From contig NZ_CP020330.1 of NCBI RefSeq assembly GCF_002043005.1, positions 4,172,001 to 4,236,000 on the forward strand: a stretch of DNA of 64,000 nucleotides, written 5' to 3'. The translations under genes and the position numbers were made by a program. Source of the stretch: Martelella mediterranea DSM 17316 (GTDB lineage Bacteria > Pseudomonadota > Alphaproteobacteria > Rhizobiales > Rhizobiaceae). Shown here piece by piece: positions 26,005-35,832 of this stretch (the first letter of the stretch is position 1; each line of letters opens with the position of its first letter). The notes under the pieces were generated by a model. That model was not told the DNA's origin and made no database searches. It saw nothing but the letters and a program-made list of their open reading frames with translations.

Positions 26005-26790
26005 TCAGCGTCCGCGCAGCCGCTCGGCAAGCAACGTGCGCATGCGGGCCTCGACCATGGCGGCCGCCTCCTTGCGCCGGGTCTCGGCATCGAACACCAC
26101 GGGCTCGCCGAAACAGACATCAACATCGAGCGCGCGCGCCTTGATGACGCCGGCAAGCGAAGGGAGCATTTCGACATCGCCGGGCCAGGCCACGATCGGG
26201 CGCAGGAACCGCCCCATCGGAAAGCCCCGGATGCCGGTATAGGCGACAGCGACCGGCTGGACATGAACCTTGCCCGTGGGCGACAGCGGAACGGCGGAGG
26301 AGGCCGCGCCGAACAGCGAATATTTGATCGGATAGATCCGGTTGCCGTCAGAGGTCGTGCCTTCGGGAAACAGGATGATGATCTCGCCGCCGGCAAGCCG
26401 GTCGGCGATCGATCCCACCTGCCGTCCCGTGCCGCGCTTGTCGGCGCGCTCGATGAACACCGAATTCTGCAACCGCGCGAACAGGCCGAAGATCGGCCAG
26501 GTCTTGACCTCCGACTTGGCGATGAAGGAGACCTCGGCAACCCGGCCCAGCACGACGATATCAAGCCAGGTGGTGTGGTTGGCCGATAAGAGCAGCGGGC
26601 GCTGCCGCTCGATCTCGCCATGAACATGAATGCGGATGCCGAGCACGAAACAGGCGACGACATGCCAGTAACGCGGTAGCTTGCGCGCGATCTTCCAACC
26701 GCGCCACAGCGCCACGATCTGCAATGGCGACAGGATAATGGTTGTCAGGAACAGAACGAGGGCGACATAGGCATAGCGCAGATAGATCAT
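26005..26790 (-). CDS. plsC: 1-acyl-sn-glycerol-3-phosphate acyltransferase
   Basis: A 261-residue membrane acyltransferase making phosphatidic acid. One N-terminal membrane helix (about 5-28), the catalytic H72-x4-D77 (NHTTWLD), and FPEGTT at 141-146 for phosphate binding. It is nine bases after the fur-family gene and 61 bp before miaB. Other PlsC-like proteins such as OlsA share these motifs, so exact substrate is not certain. Confidence 0.9.
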   Translation of the reverse strand: MIYLRYAYVALVLFLTTIILSPLQIVALWRGWKIARKLPRYWHVVACFVLGIRIHVHGEIERQRPLLLSANHTTWLDIVVLGRVAEVSFIAKSEVKTWPIFGLFARLQNSVFIERADKRGTGRQVGSIADRLAGGEIIILFPEGTTSDGNRIYPIKYSLFGAASSAVPLSPTGKVHVQPVAVAYTGIRGFPMGRFLRPIVAWPGDVEMLPSLAGVIKARALDVDVCFGEPVVFDAETRRKEAAAMVEARMRTLLAERLRGR

Positions 26791-26799
26791 GCGCCCCGC

Positions 26800-27228
26800 C
26801 TACTCGCCCCTGCCCTTGATCGGGACGCCGTAAAGCTCGAGCCGGTGATCGACGAGCTTCAGGCCGTATTCGCGGGCGATCCGCTCCTGAAGCGCCTCGA
26901 TTTCGGGCGACTGGAACTCGATCACCGTCCCGCTCTTGAGGTCGATCAGGTGGTCGTGATGCTCTTCGGGCAGGGTCTCGTAACGCGAGCGGCCGTCGCG
27001 GAAATCATGGCGGGCGATGATGCCGGCATCGTCGAACAGCTTCAGCGTGCGGTAGACGGTCGAAATCGAGATGCGCGAATCAATCAGCGCGGCGCGGCGG
27101 TGCAGTTCCTCGACATCGGGATGATCCTCCGCCTCCTGCAGAACGCGCGCCACGACCCGGCGCTGCTCGGTCATGCGCATGCCGCGTTCGGCGCAGATTT
27201 CCTCAAGCGTTTTCGTCAGATCGTTCAT
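26800..27228 (-). CDS. mur: Fur-family metalloregulator, Mur type
   Basis: A 142-residue Fur-family repressor: winged-helix domain at about 10-83 (SRISISTVYRTLKLFDDAG) and dimerisation domain from 85. The regulatory metal site EEHHDHLI (H90, H91, H93) is present. Only one Cys (C12) exists, so the structural zinc CxxC pairs of E. coli Fur are absent, as in rhizobial Mur (manganese-responsive) proteins. Location next to plsC, miaB and rimI matches rhizobial fur/mur loci. The start at 27228 replaces a 50-residue spurious extension. Confidence 0.85.
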   Translation of the reverse strand: MNDLTKTLEEICAERGMRMTEQRRVVARVLQEAEDHPDVEELHRRAALIDSRISISTVYRTLKLFDDAGIIARHDFRDGRSRYETLPEEHHDHLIDLKSGTVIEFQSPEIEALQERIAREYGLKLVDHRLELYGVPIKGRGE

Positions 27229-27289
27229 CGAGAGCGCACCGGCGGTTGAGGCCGGCAATGCCGACCGAGCGTCGTTCCACGGTCTCGGG

Positions 27290-27778
27290 TTAGCCGAGTT
27301 CGCGCCGCATGACAAGCGCGGTGGTCCGCGTTCCGTCATCGTGGGTGTAGTAGGCCTTTCGCTGGCCGACCTCGACAAAGCCGAGCTTGCGATAGAGCGA
27401 AAGCGCAGCGGCGTTTTCCGCCGAGACCTCGAGCAGCATGGCCTCAGCCCCCATCGCGCGCGCCTCCTGCATGGATGCCACCATCAGCCGCCAGCCGAGA
27501 CCGTTCCTGGAAAACTGCCGATCGACGCAGATCGTGAGGATCTCCGATTCGTCGCCGACGCTGCGCGCCAGCACGAACCCGGCCGCCTCCGCCACCCGGC
27601 GGTTTGGCCGCGCGATATGGCCATAGACCGGGCTTTGGGCCAGCAGCTTGCGGAATTCGCCCGCGCTCCAGGACGGAGAGAAACGCTTGCGATGCAGATC
27701 GGCGGCGAGGGTGAGATGCTCCTCCTCGAGCGGGAAGAGATCGAATTCGGGGGGACGCTTCAGGAAGGAAGGCAGCAT
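27290..27778 (-). CDS. rimI: Ribosomal-protein-alanine N-acetyltransferase
   Basis: A 162-residue GNAT acetyltransferase. The acetyl-CoA loop is SRNGLGWRLM and the C-terminal AALSLYRKLGFVEVG motif is typical of RimI, which acetylates the N terminus of ribosomal protein S18. The ATG at 27778 lies behind GAGGGAGG; an in-frame TTG at 27799 precedes that site and is rejected. tsaB is on the other side of a repeat element; rimI-tsaB linkage is common. Confidence 0.88.
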   Translation of the reverse strand: MLPSFLKRPPEFDLFPLEEEHLTLAADLHRKRFSPSWSAGEFRKLLAQSPVYGHIARPNRRVAEAAGFVLARSVGDESEILTICVDRQFSRNGLGWRLMVASMQEARAMGAEAMLLEVSAENAAALSLYRKLGFVEVGQRKAYYTHDDGTRTTALVMRRELG

Positions 27779-27901
27779 GGCATGCCTCCCTCGTGACAAA
27801 AATACTCTCGATTGGAGATGGAGCGATCAAGGGCATCAAGCGTCCTCGCCGATCTCATCAGCAATGAGACGACACGGGGAGGCCGGAACTCGCTCCCGAT
27901 A

Positions 27902-28059
27902 TTCTCTCCCGCTGGCGGGAGAGATGCCCCGAAAGGGGCAGTGAGGGTGGTGCAGCACGTCGGTCTCGTGAGGGCGCCCGTGTGGACGCGCTCCCCCCTC
28001 ACTGTCGCTATTGCGACATCTCTCCCCTCCGGGGCGAGAAGATTGGGGGGCTTTGCGGC
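27902..28059. repeat. Palindromic intergenic repeat, copy A
   Basis: This fills most of the 311-bp gap between rimI and tsaB. Outer imperfect inverted ends (27902-27926 and 28017-28044) flank hairpins GCCCC-gaaa-GGGGC (27926-27939) and GTCGC-tatt-GCGAC (28004-28017), and a stem CAGTGAGGG/CCCTCACTG (27939-27947 with 27996-28004). It shares architecture with copies at 38756 and 52719, and the trailing TTGGGGGGCTTTGCGGC, but its centre differs. I see no gene in it. Resembles RIME-type rhizobial intergenic elements. Confidence 0.85.
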
Positions 28060-28089
28060 TGATGTGTGGGCGAGAGGCATGAGCGGCCC

Positions 28090-28743
28090 TCACGCGCGGG
28101 CGACGGCGAAGCCGAGTTGCGGCTTGGCGTCGGGGGCGCGCAGATAGAGCGGCGAGACCGATGGGCCGGGGACGACGCTTGCGCCGAGAACGGCGATTGT
28201 TTCGATCGTCACGCGATCTTCGGGCATCGGCTCCGCGAGACCAGCGACGATGGCGCCAGCTCCGACCGGAACCGCCCCGTGCCGCCGGGCAAGCCCGGCG
28301 AGATCGTCATAGGCATGGGCTGCGGGCTGTGTCAGCGGATCGCCGTCGGCGTCGAACACCTGGGCAAAGGCCTCGCCGCGGCGGGCATCGAGGGTTGCCG
28401 TCACGGCGCTGCCCGGCCGCGCGGTGCGGTGCTGGAAAGCGATGGCCGCAAGCGAGGACACGCCGACGCACTCGGCCTTGACTGCCAACGCCAGAGCCCG
28501 CGCCGCCGCCACGCCGATGCGCACGCCGGTGAAAGACCCCGGACCGATATTGACGGCGATGCGGTCAATATCCGCGGGCTTCCTGCCGGCCTCAGTGAGT
28601 GCTGAGTCGATCACGGCCATCATCCGCTCGGCGTGGCCCTTGCCGATGGTCTCGACACAACGGCCAACGAGCGAATCCGACGCGCGGTCGAACACTGCGG
28701 CCGAGCAATCCGCCTGGGCCGTATCGAGCGCCAAAATCAGCAT
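28090..28743 (-). CDS. tsaB: tRNA threonylcarbamoyladenosine biosynthesis protein TsaB
   Basis: A 217-residue ASKHA-fold protein required with TsaD and TsaE for t6A37 in tRNAs reading ANN codons. It begins ILALDTAQADCSAAV (phosphate-1 like segment) and has NIGPGSFTGVRIGVAAARAL, the YeaZ/TsaB hallmark, at about 68-87. The start at 28743 is chosen since a 33-residue extension is not homologous. It is eight bases downstream of the NifU-like gene. Confidence 0.92.
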   Translation of the reverse strand: MLILALDTAQADCSAAVFDRASDSLVGRCVETIGKGHAERMMAVIDSALTEAGRKPADIDRIAVNIGPGSFTGVRIGVAAARALALAVKAECVGVSSLAAIAFQHRTARPGSAVTATLDARRGEAFAQVFDADGDPLTQPAAHAYDDLAGLARRHGAVPVGAGAIVAGLAEPMPEDRVTIETIAVLGASVVPGPSVSPLYLRAPDAKPQLGFAVARA

Positions 28744-28751
28744 TGCAAACC

Positions 28752-29318
28752 TCAGACGGCTTCGACTTCCCGCACTTCGGGAACGAAGTGGTGCAGCAGG
28801 TTCTGGACGCCGTGCTTCAGCGTCGCCGTCGATGACGGGCAACCCGAGCAGGCCCCCTTCATGTTGAGAAACACCGTGCCCTCACGATAGCCGCGGAAGG
28901 TGATGTCGCCGCCATCCTGGGCAACGGCCGGGCGAACGCGGGTTTCCAGCAACTCCTTGATGGTTGCGACGATGGTCTCGTCGCCTTCATCGAAGAATTC
29001 CTCGTCGCTGTCGGGATCGATCGCGGGCGAAGCGCCCTCGGCCATCACCGGCGCGCCGGACAGGAAATGCTCCATGATCGCGCCAAGGATCGCCGGCTTC
29101 AGGTGCTGCCACTCGGGCTCGCCCTTGGTCACGGCGACGAAATCATAGCCGAACATCACGCCTTCCACGCCGGGCACGGCGAAAAGCCGGGTCGCGAGCG
29201 GCGAAACGATGGCATCGTCGGCGCTGCGGAAATCGGCATTGCCGGCTTCCATGACAACGCGGCCGGGCAGGAATTTCAGCGTCGCGGGATTGGGCGTCGT
29301 TTCCGTCTGGATGAACAT
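28752..29318 (-). CDS. NifU-family Fe-S scaffold/carrier protein (NfuA type)
   Basis: A 188-residue protein with an N-terminal Nfu_N domain (FIQTETTPNPATLKFLPG) and a C-terminal NifU domain carrying C157 and C160 (CSGCPSS), which bind a 4Fe-4S cluster across a dimer for transfer to client proteins. This two-domain form is usual in Rhizobiales. The ATG at 29318 follows GGAGAT. Followed by tsaB; a Usp gene lies upstream on the same strand. Confidence 0.93.
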   Translation of the reverse strand: MFIQTETTPNPATLKFLPGRVVMEAGNADFRSADDAIVSPLATRLFAVPGVEGVMFGYDFVAVTKGEPEWQHLKPAILGAIMEHFLSGAPVMAEGASPAIDPDSDEEFFDEGDETIVATIKELLETRVRPAVAQDGGDITFRGYREGTVFLNMKGACSGCPSSTATLKHGVQNLLHHFVPEVREVEAV

Positions 29319-29427
29319 ATCCATCTCCAAATCAGTTCGGGCGGCTGGCGCGTCCAGCGGTCAAGCGTTTTGACCAACAATGCCCGTTTTGTTCCTATAT
29401 CGGCCTTCGGGCAGGCAAACGCAAGGG

Positions 29428-29919
29428 TCAGCAGAGCGCATCGATATCGGCGTCATCGAGCCCATCTGGCAGAACGGTGACCGGTATCGTAAACGCGTTG
29501 CCGCGTCCGGCGAGCATCGAGACCAGCGGCCCCGGCCCTTCCTTGGCGGGACCGGCGGCCAGAACCAGGATCGCGATATCGCGGTCTTCCTCGACCACGG
29601 CATTGATCTCCTCGGCGCGGTCGCCCTCGCGGATCACGATTTCCGGATCGATGCCGATCGCCTCGCGCACATTCTCGGCGGCCCGGTTGGCGATCGTCTC
29701 GGCCTCCTCGCGCGCCTCGGCGCGGATGATTTCCTGAACCCCGATCCACTCCTGCGCATCATGCTGCGGAATGATATAGCACAGCACCAGCCCGCCATTG
29801 GAATTCTTGGCGCGGCGGCCGGCATAGCGCACGGCGCGAATGCATTCGGGCGTATCATCCACGATGGCCATGAATTTTCGGCGATGTCCGGCCTCGCCGG
29901 AAAGACGTTTGGAAACCAT
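29428..29919 (-). CDS. Universal stress protein, UspA family
   Basis: A 163-residue single Usp domain: KFMAIVDDTPECIRAVRYA near 15-33, and ILVLAAGPAKEGPGPLVSML near 115-135. The usual ATP-binding G-2x-G-9x-G(S/T) is only partly present, so nucleotide binding is doubtful. Cytosolic; function not known. The start has GGGTGA ahead. About 226 bp of featureless DNA separate it from trpS upstream. Confidence 0.88.
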   Translation of the reverse strand: MVSKRLSGEAGHRRKFMAIVDDTPECIRAVRYAGRRAKNSNGGLVLCYIIPQHDAQEWIGVQEIIRAEAREEAETIANRAAENVREAIGIDPEIVIREGDRAEEINAVVEEDRDIAILVLAAGPAKEGPGPLVSMLAGRGNAFTIPVTVLPDGLDDADIDALC

Positions 29920-30145
29920 TGTGTCACCCCACCAATCTCAAGAAAGCCCGCGCGGCTGTTGAAGACAAGACTGCGGCTGGAACGCGTCCGCGAGGAAAAC
30001 GCTCCATCCCATCGCTTTCGCCGCATTCCGGCGGAGGTCAGGCGTTTCCGCCAGACTGCGAAATGCGGCAGGCCGGGCCGGCCCATGCCGGCGGCCAAGC
30101 CGACATCATATCATAGATCGCAGAAAATCAAGCGCCGGGGCGCTA

Positions 30146-31207
30146 TCAGAGCAGGCCGACGATCTCGTGAACGTCCTTCATGGTCTTCTGCGCGATGGCC
30201 CCTGCCCGCTCGCCGCCATCCTTCAGGACGGCATCGATATGGCCCGGATCGGCGTGAAGACGCCGCATCTCGGCCGTGATCGGCGACAGCACGGTAACGG
30301 CAAGATCGGCGAGCGCGGGCTTGAACTGCGAGAACTGCTGGCCGCCGAATTCGGAAAGAACATCGGCCTTGGTGCGATCGGCAAGGGCCGCGAAAATGCC
30401 GACAAGATTGTCGGCCTCGGGCCGCCCCTTCAGCCCCTCGACCTCGCTCGGCAGCGCATCCGGATCGGTCTTGGCCTTGCGGATCTTGCGCGCCACGGTC
30501 TCGGCATCGTCGGTCAGGTTGATGCGCGAGAGATCGGACGGGTCCGATTTCGACATCTTCTTGGTGCCGTCCTTCAGGCTCATCACCCGGGGCGCGGGGC
30601 CTTCGATCAGCGGTTCCACCATCGGGAAGAAGGCATGCACCGGCTGATCGCCGACCGTGATGTCGATGCCCGTCCCGGCCGCGCGGATTTTCTTCTCGAA
30701 ATCGAGATTGAACTTCATCGCGATATCGCGCGTCAGCTCCAGATGCTGCTTCTGGTCGTCGCCGACCGGCACGTGGGTGGCGCGGTAGACCAGAATATCG
30801 GCCGCCATCAGGCTCGGATAGGCAAGCAGGCCGAGCGAGGCGTTCTCGCGATCCTTGCCGGCCTTGTCCTTGAACTGGGTCATCCGGTTCATCCAGCCGA
30901 TGCGGGCGACGCAGTTGAAGATCCAGGCAAGCTCGGCATGCTGCGGCACCGCCGACTGATTGAACACGATGTGCTTTTCGGGATCGATGCCGGCGGCGAG
31001 ATAGGCGGCGGTGATCGCGCGCGTCTGCCCCTTCAGGTCTTCATGCACAAGCTGCGCGGTGATCGAATGCATGTCGACCACGCAATAGATGCAGTCCATC
31101 TTGTCCTGAAGCGCCACGAATTTTCTGAGCGCGCCGAGATAATTGCCGAGATGCAGATTGCCGGTCGGCTGGACGCCGGAGAAGATTTGCGGCTTGAATT
31201 CACTCAT
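30146..31207 (-). CDS. trpS: Tryptophanyl-tRNA synthetase
   Basis: A 353-residue class I synthetase. The HIGH-like motif is HLGN at 19-22 and KMSKS is at 217-221. Length and motifs are standard. Order glnD-murJ-trpS on the minus strand is conserved in Rhizobiales. 99 bp downstream of murJ. Confidence 0.96.
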   Translation of the reverse strand: MSEFKPQIFSGVQPTGNLHLGNYLGALRKFVALQDKMDCIYCVVDMHSITAQLVHEDLKGQTRAITAAYLAAGIDPEKHIVFNQSAVPQHAELAWIFNCVARIGWMNRMTQFKDKAGKDRENASLGLLAYPSLMAADILVYRATHVPVGDDQKQHLELTRDIAMKFNLDFEKKIRAAGTGIDITVGDQPVHAFFPMVEPLIEGPAPRVMSLKDGTKKMSKSDPSDLSRINLTDDAETVARKIRKAKTDPDALPSEVEGLKGRPEADNLVGIFAALADRTKADVLSEFGGQQFSQFKPALADLAVTVLSPITAEMRRLHADPGHIDAVLKDGGERAGAIAQKTMKDVHEIVGLL

Positions 31208-31306
31208 GTCAGTTCTCTTTCGGACGGGTGGAGGGCCCGGTTCATCGGGTTTTGCTGGCAGCGCTTATGCACCGCAGCGCGCGGCGCGTCAAACTGAGAA
31301 GCGGTC

Positions 31307-32872
31307 CTATCCGCGGCGGCGGCGGACGAGTTTCATGATCAGCGCCCGGTTGACCCCGCCGGTGGCGAGCACCAGGCCGAAATAGACCGCCATGGCGATC
31401 GCGATCAGGATCAGCACCCCGCCGAGCTGCTGCATGAAATGAGCCCCCGGCGCAAACCAGGCCGCAAGCTTCACCGCCGCGAATTTCACCGCCGCCGCCA
31501 TCGCGGCGCCGCTCAGGACGATCAGCGGTATGCGGCGCATCAGAAGGCTGTCGAACTTCAGATGACCGGAGATCACGAGCGTGGTCGCCAGCAGAACCAC
31601 ATTGGTCCAGCCGGAGACCACCTCGGCAAGCGCAATGCCGCGCTCGGCAAGGATCGGAAACAGCGAGATGGCGAGCACGGAATTTATTCCTACCGCTATC
31701 ATCGTGAACCGCATCGGCAGTTTGGTGTTTTCGCGCGCGTAAAAGGCTGGCTGGAGGGCTTTGGTGAGCGCGAAGGCCGGCAGGCCGAAGGCGTAGACCG
31801 TCATGATCGCGGCCACCAGCGTCGTGGTCTCGGGCGTGAACGCGCCGCGTTCATAAAGCACCCGCGTGATCTCGGTCGAGATCATCATCAGGCCGAACGC
31901 CGCCGGAACGGTGAGAAACAGCACGAATTCGATGGTGCGGTTCTGGATGTGCCCGGCTTCCTTGAAATTACCGCCCTTCAGCGCCCGCGACAGTTCCGGC
32001 AGCAGCACCACGCCGCCCGCCACGCCGACGACGCCGAGGGGCAACTGATAGAGCCGATCGGCATATTGCAGCGCGGAGATCGCGCCGTCCTTGCCCGACG
32101 CCACCGCCTGGCCGATCAACTGGTTGATCTGGATGACGCCGCCGGTCACCGCCGCCGGCACGGCGAGCGCGACGAGCCGCCTGATCTTCGGCGTTATCTT
32201 CGGCATGCGCAAGGTGAAGCGCATGCCGGCGCGGCGGACATCGATCCAGACGACTGCAAGCTGGATGATGCCCGCGCCGAGCACGCCCCAGGAAAGATAC
32301 TCGGCCATCGTCTGCGGATCGGCCTTGACCCAGACGCCATAGGCCAGCACCGCGATCAGCACGACGTTGAGGAACACCGGGGCGATCGCGGCGGCGAAAT
32401 AGCGGTGCAGCGAGTTCAGCATGCCGCTCATCATCGCCATCAGCGACATGCAGATCAGATAGGGAAACATCACCGATGACAGCCTGACCGTCATCTCGAA
32501 CTTGTCGGCATCATCGGCAAAGCCCGGCGCGATGATGAAGCGCACGATCAGCGGCATCGCCAGTTCCATCACCACGGTGATCAGGAACAGCGCCGTGAAC
32601 AGAACGCCGAGAACCTGCTCGGCGAAGCGCTTGGCGCCGTCGACGCCGCTTTCCTCGATCTCCTTGGAAAACAGCGGCACGAAGGCGGCGTTGAACGCGC
32701 CTTCGGCAAACAAGCGGCGAAACAGGTTCGGGAAGCGGAAGGCGGCGTAGAACACGTCGGCCATCGGCCCGTTGCCGAGCGCCGCCGCCATCATGGTTTC
32801 GCGCGCGAAGCCGAACAGCCGGCTTGCGAAGGTGGCGCCGCCAACGGTGGCGAACTTGCCGACAAGGCTCAT
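31307..32872 (-). CDS. murJ: Lipid II flippase MurJ
   Basis: A 521-residue polytopic inner-membrane protein of the MviN/MurJ family with about 14 helices, which flips lipid II to the periplasm for peptidoglycan synthesis. The N-terminal [19 protein letters not shown] and the [17 protein letters not shown] segment are characteristic. Its start codon overlaps the glnD stop (ATGA), so the two are coupled. Final residues are arginine-rich (KLVRRRRG). Confidence 0.95.
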   Translation of the reverse strand: MSLVGKFATVGGATFASRLFGFARETMMAAALGNGPMADVFYAAFRFPNLFRRLFAEGAFNAAFVPLFSKEIEESGVDGAKRFAEQVLGVLFTALFLITVVMELAMPLIVRFIIAPGFADDADKFEMTVRLSSVMFPYLICMSLMAMMSGMLNSLHRYFAAAIAPVFLNVVLIAVLAYGVWVKADPQTMAEYLSWGVLGAGIIQLAVVWIDVRRAGMRFTLRMPKITPKIRRLVALAVPAAVTGGVIQINQLIGQAVASGKDGAISALQYADRLYQLPLGVVGVAGGVVLLPELSRALKGGNFKEAGHIQNRTIEFVLFLTVPAAFGLMMISTEITRVLYERGAFTPETTTLVAAIMTVYAFGLPAFALTKALQPAFYARENTKLPMRFTMIAVGINSVLAISLFPILAERGIALAEVVSGWTNVVLLATTLVISGHLKFDSLLMRRIPLIVLSGAAMAAAVKFAAVKLAAWFAPGAHFMQQLGGVLILIAIAMAVYFGLVLATGGVNRALIMKLVRRRRG

Positions 32873-35778
32873 TTCTCGCGCCCGTCCTTGGCGTCGACGC
32901 GCCGCGCCTGCGTGCCGATTTCAGCCGGCAGCAACATGCCCGGCGGCATGCCCCTGCGGTAATCGTCGCCCTTTTCCTCAAGCACCGCCTTCATCCGCTC
33001 GACAATCGCCGCCTGCCGGCTTTCGCTGGTGATCTTCGCGCCGACAAGGTCGGTCACGTAGAAGCTGTCGATCACCTTCTCGCCGAAAGTGGTGATCCGG
33101 GCGGTCTGGATGTCGAGCGAAAGCTCGGACAGCGTCTGCGTCACATCGGCAAGCAGGCCGGTGCGGTCAAGGCATTCGATCTCGATGACCGTGAAGATAT
33201 TGGAGAGCTTGTTCGACACCGACACATGAGTCGGTACCGAGAACGGCCGCACCGAACGGCGCTCGCGCTGGCGCGCGGCGATCAGCTGGTTGAGGTGCTT
33301 GTGGCCGGACAGCAGGTCCTCGATCAGCTTGCCGATCGTGTTGGCGCGCCGCAGCTCGTCGGCGTCATCGTCAAAGGCCCGGTTCAACAGGATCGTATCG
33401 AGCGCCCGCCCGTCCGTGGTGGTGAATATCTGGGCATCTGCAATGTTCGCTCCGGTCGCGGCACAGGCGCCTGCGATGATCGACAGCAGCCGCGGATGGT
33501 CCGGCGCCAGAAGCGTGATCTCGGTGATATCGTGGAACGCGTTGGTGCGCACCATGGTGGAGAACAATTGCCGCGACTTGTCGGCCTCGCGGATAAAACG
33601 GGCGTGACGGACCTGGTCTTCCAGCGGCACCGTGAGCAGATAGTTCTGGTATTGCAGATTGGCGTATTTGCGCCGCTCGGCATCCTCCCAGCCGGTGAGC
33701 GAATCTTCCAGCCGCTCGATGGCGTGCTCGGTCCGCGCCTTGCGGGAAACGGCGGAGAAGCCGCCCGACAGCAGGATTTCGGTTTCGTAATAGAGGGTGC
33801 GCAACAACTGCCCCTTCCAGCCGTTCCAGACATCCGGACCGACAGCGCGGATATCGCAGACTGTCAGGATCAGCAGGAGGTTAAGCCGTTCGAGCGACTG
33901 AACCTTGTCGACGAAATCGACCACCGTCTTGCGGTCGTTGAGATCGCGGGTCTGCGAGGTCATCGACATCAAGAGGTGATATTCGATCAGCCAGGCGACC
34001 TGTTCGGTCTGCTTCGCCGTCATCCCGAAACGCGGGCACAGCTTGCGCGCAACCCGGGCGCCGGCGATCGAATGATCTTCCTTGCGACCCTTGGCGATAT
34101 CGTGCAGCAGCACCGCGACATAAAGCACGGCCCGATCCTCGACCGACTGGATCAGCCTTGCGGCAAGCGGATGGAGTTCAGACTCGCCGCCGGCATTGTC
34201 GATCTCCGACAACACGGCAACCGCGCGGATCAGGTGCTCGTCGACGGTGAAATGATGATACATGTTGAACTGCATCATCGCGACGATACGGCCGAATTCC
34301 GGGATGAACCGGCCGAGCACGCCGGCCTCGTTCATGCGCCTCAGATAAAGCGCCGGGTCGTTGCGGGAAGTCAGGATCGAGAGAAACAGCCGGTTGGCCT
34401 CCTCGTTTTCCCTGAGCTCGGCATTGATCTGCGACAGCGAGCGCGTCACCACCTTCAGCGCATCCGGGTGGAATTCCAGATCGTTGATCACCGCGACATA
34501 GAAGAAGCGGATGATGGCGACCGGGTCCTTCTTGAACACGTCCGGTTCGGCGAGCGCGATCCGGCCGCTGTCGGAGACGAATTCGAGCGAACCCGGTATC
34601 TTGCGCTGGCGTTTATATAGCTTAGACCAGACCACCTGCCCGAACGTCGGCGAGGCCTTGGCCTGCTGCTCCTCAAGGTCGGAGCAGAAGATGCGCGTCA
34701 GGTCGCCGACATCCTTGGCGACCAGGAAATAATGCTTCATGAACCGTTCGACCGCCGAAAGGCCGGGCCGATCCTGATAATCGAGGGCGGCGGCGATTTC
34801 GGCCTGCACGTCGAAGGTCAGCCGCTCCTCGGCCTTGCCGGTCAGGAAATGGAGGTGGCAGCGCACCGTCCACAAAAAGTCCTCGGCGCGCAGGAACAGC
34901 TTCAGCTCCTGGCGCGACAGAACGCCGAGTTCAACGAGCTGAGCGGTGTCGCGCACCCGGTAATAATATTTCGCGATCCAGAACAGCGTGTTGAGATCGC
35001 GAAGCCCGCCCTTCCCCTCCTTGACGTTGGGGACCACGAGATAGCGCGTGTCGAAGGACTTCTGGTGGCGCTGGTCTCGCTCGGCGAGTTTGGCGGCGAT
35101 GAAATCCGGGCCGGTATCGGCCACCACCTCCTTGTCAAAACGCCGTTCCAGCGCGTTGGCAAGCGCCTTGCGCCCGGTGATATAGCGCATTTCCAGGATC
35201 GAGGTACGGATGGTCATGTCCGCCTTGGACAGCTTGATGCACTCCGTGACGCTGCGGGTCGCATGGCCGACCTTCTGACCCATGTCCCAGAGCATGTAGA
35301 GGATATATTCGATCGCCTTCAGCGTATCGGCCCGGTCGGTTTCCTCGATCAGGAACAGGAGGTCGATATCGGAACCCGGCGCCAGCGTGTCGCGTCCGTA
35401 GCCGCCGACGGCGGTGATCGCAAATTCCTTGCGGGTATCGGGAAAGATCGTGCGGGTGACCAGATCATGCAGCGCGATCAGCATCTGGTCCTCGAGCCAG
35501 GAGATGCGCCGCGCGCATTCCAGTCCGCCGCCATCGGCTTTGAGCAGTTCATAGGCGCGGGCGCGGCCGGCGGCATTGACCTCCTTCAGTCGTGCCAGGA
35601 TCGCCTGACGCGTCGCATCCGGATTGCCGTCATTCTTGCGCGCGATCGCCCGCAGCTCGTTGCGCAGCGCCGCAGGCTCGAACACCTCCGTCATGGCATA
35701 GGAATCGGCTTGTAGCGGCGCGGCCTTCACGGTGTTCTGCGCCGCGCGCTCGCGCTGCTCTGCCCTTTTTGTCTGCAT
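32869..35778 (-). CDS. glnD: Bifunctional uridylyltransferase/uridylyl-removing enzyme GlnD
   Basis: A 969-residue nitrogen sensor that adds UMP to PII proteins under nitrogen limitation and removes it when glutamine is high. Nucleotidyltransferase domain with [17 protein letters not shown] at about 125-141; HD hydrolase domain with [12 protein letters not shown] at about 560; two C-terminal ACT domains (about 750-830 and 865-940) that bind glutamine. The length is typical of Rhizobiales, slightly longer than in E. coli. It works in the same network as rpoN and ptsN found later in the window. Confidence 0.96.
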   Translation of the reverse strand: MQTKRAEQRERAAQNTVKAAPLQADSYAMTEVFEPAALRNELRAIARKNDGNPDATRQAILARLKEVNAAGRARAYELLKADGGGLECARRISWLEDQMLIALHDLVTRTIFPDTRKEFAITAVGGYGRDTLAPGSDIDLLFLIEETDRADTLKAIEYILYMLWDMGQKVGHATRSVTECIKLSKADMTIRTSILEMRYITGRKALANALERRFDKEVVADTGPDFIAAKLAERDQRHQKSFDTRYLVVPNVKEGKGGLRDLNTLFWIAKYYYRVRDTAQLVELGVLSRQELKLFLRAEDFLWTVRCHLHFLTGKAEERLTFDVQAEIAAALDYQDRPGLSAVERFMKHYFLVAKDVGDLTRIFCSDLEEQQAKASPTFGQVVWSKLYKRQRKIPGSLEFVSDSGRIALAEPDVFKKDPVAIIRFFYVAVINDLEFHPDALKVVTRSLSQINAELRENEEANRLFLSILTSRNDPALYLRRMNEAGVLGRFIPEFGRIVAMMQFNMYHHFTVDEHLIRAVAVLSEIDNAGGESELHPLAARLIQSVEDRAVLYVAVLLHDIAKGRKEDHSIAGARVARKLCPRFGMTAKQTEQVAWLIEYHLLMSMTSQTRDLNDRKTVVDFVDKVQSLERLNLLLILTVCDIRAVGPDVWNGWKGQLLRTLYYETEILLSGGFSAVSRKARTEHAIERLEDSLTGWEDAERRKYANLQYQNYLLTVPLEDQVRHARFIREADKSRQLFSTMVRTNAFHDITEITLLAPDHPRLLSIIAGACAATGANIADAQIFTTTDGRALDTILLNRAFDDDADELRRANTIGKLIEDLLSGHKHLNQLIAARQRERRSVRPFSVPTHVSVSNKLSNIFTVIEIECLDRTGLLADVTQTLSELSLDIQTARITTFGEKVIDSFYVTDLVGAKITSESRQAAIVERMKAVLEEKGDDYRRGMPPGMLLPAEIGTQARRVDAKDGREK

Positions 35779-35832
35779 GGACCTGCCTTTTCATCGGCGG
35801 TTCTCGCGCCGCCGCAGGTTTCTTAAAGCAAA

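Noticed and set aside
26800..27378. 50-residue N-terminal extension of the Fur/Mur protein
   Set aside because: The extension overlaps the rimI end on the same DNA, lacks homology, and the ATG at 27228 fits the family.
32824..34620. 598-codon plus-strand frame opposite glnD/murJ
   Set aside because: High GC keeps the antisense frame open; glnD has full domain structure and conserved gene order.
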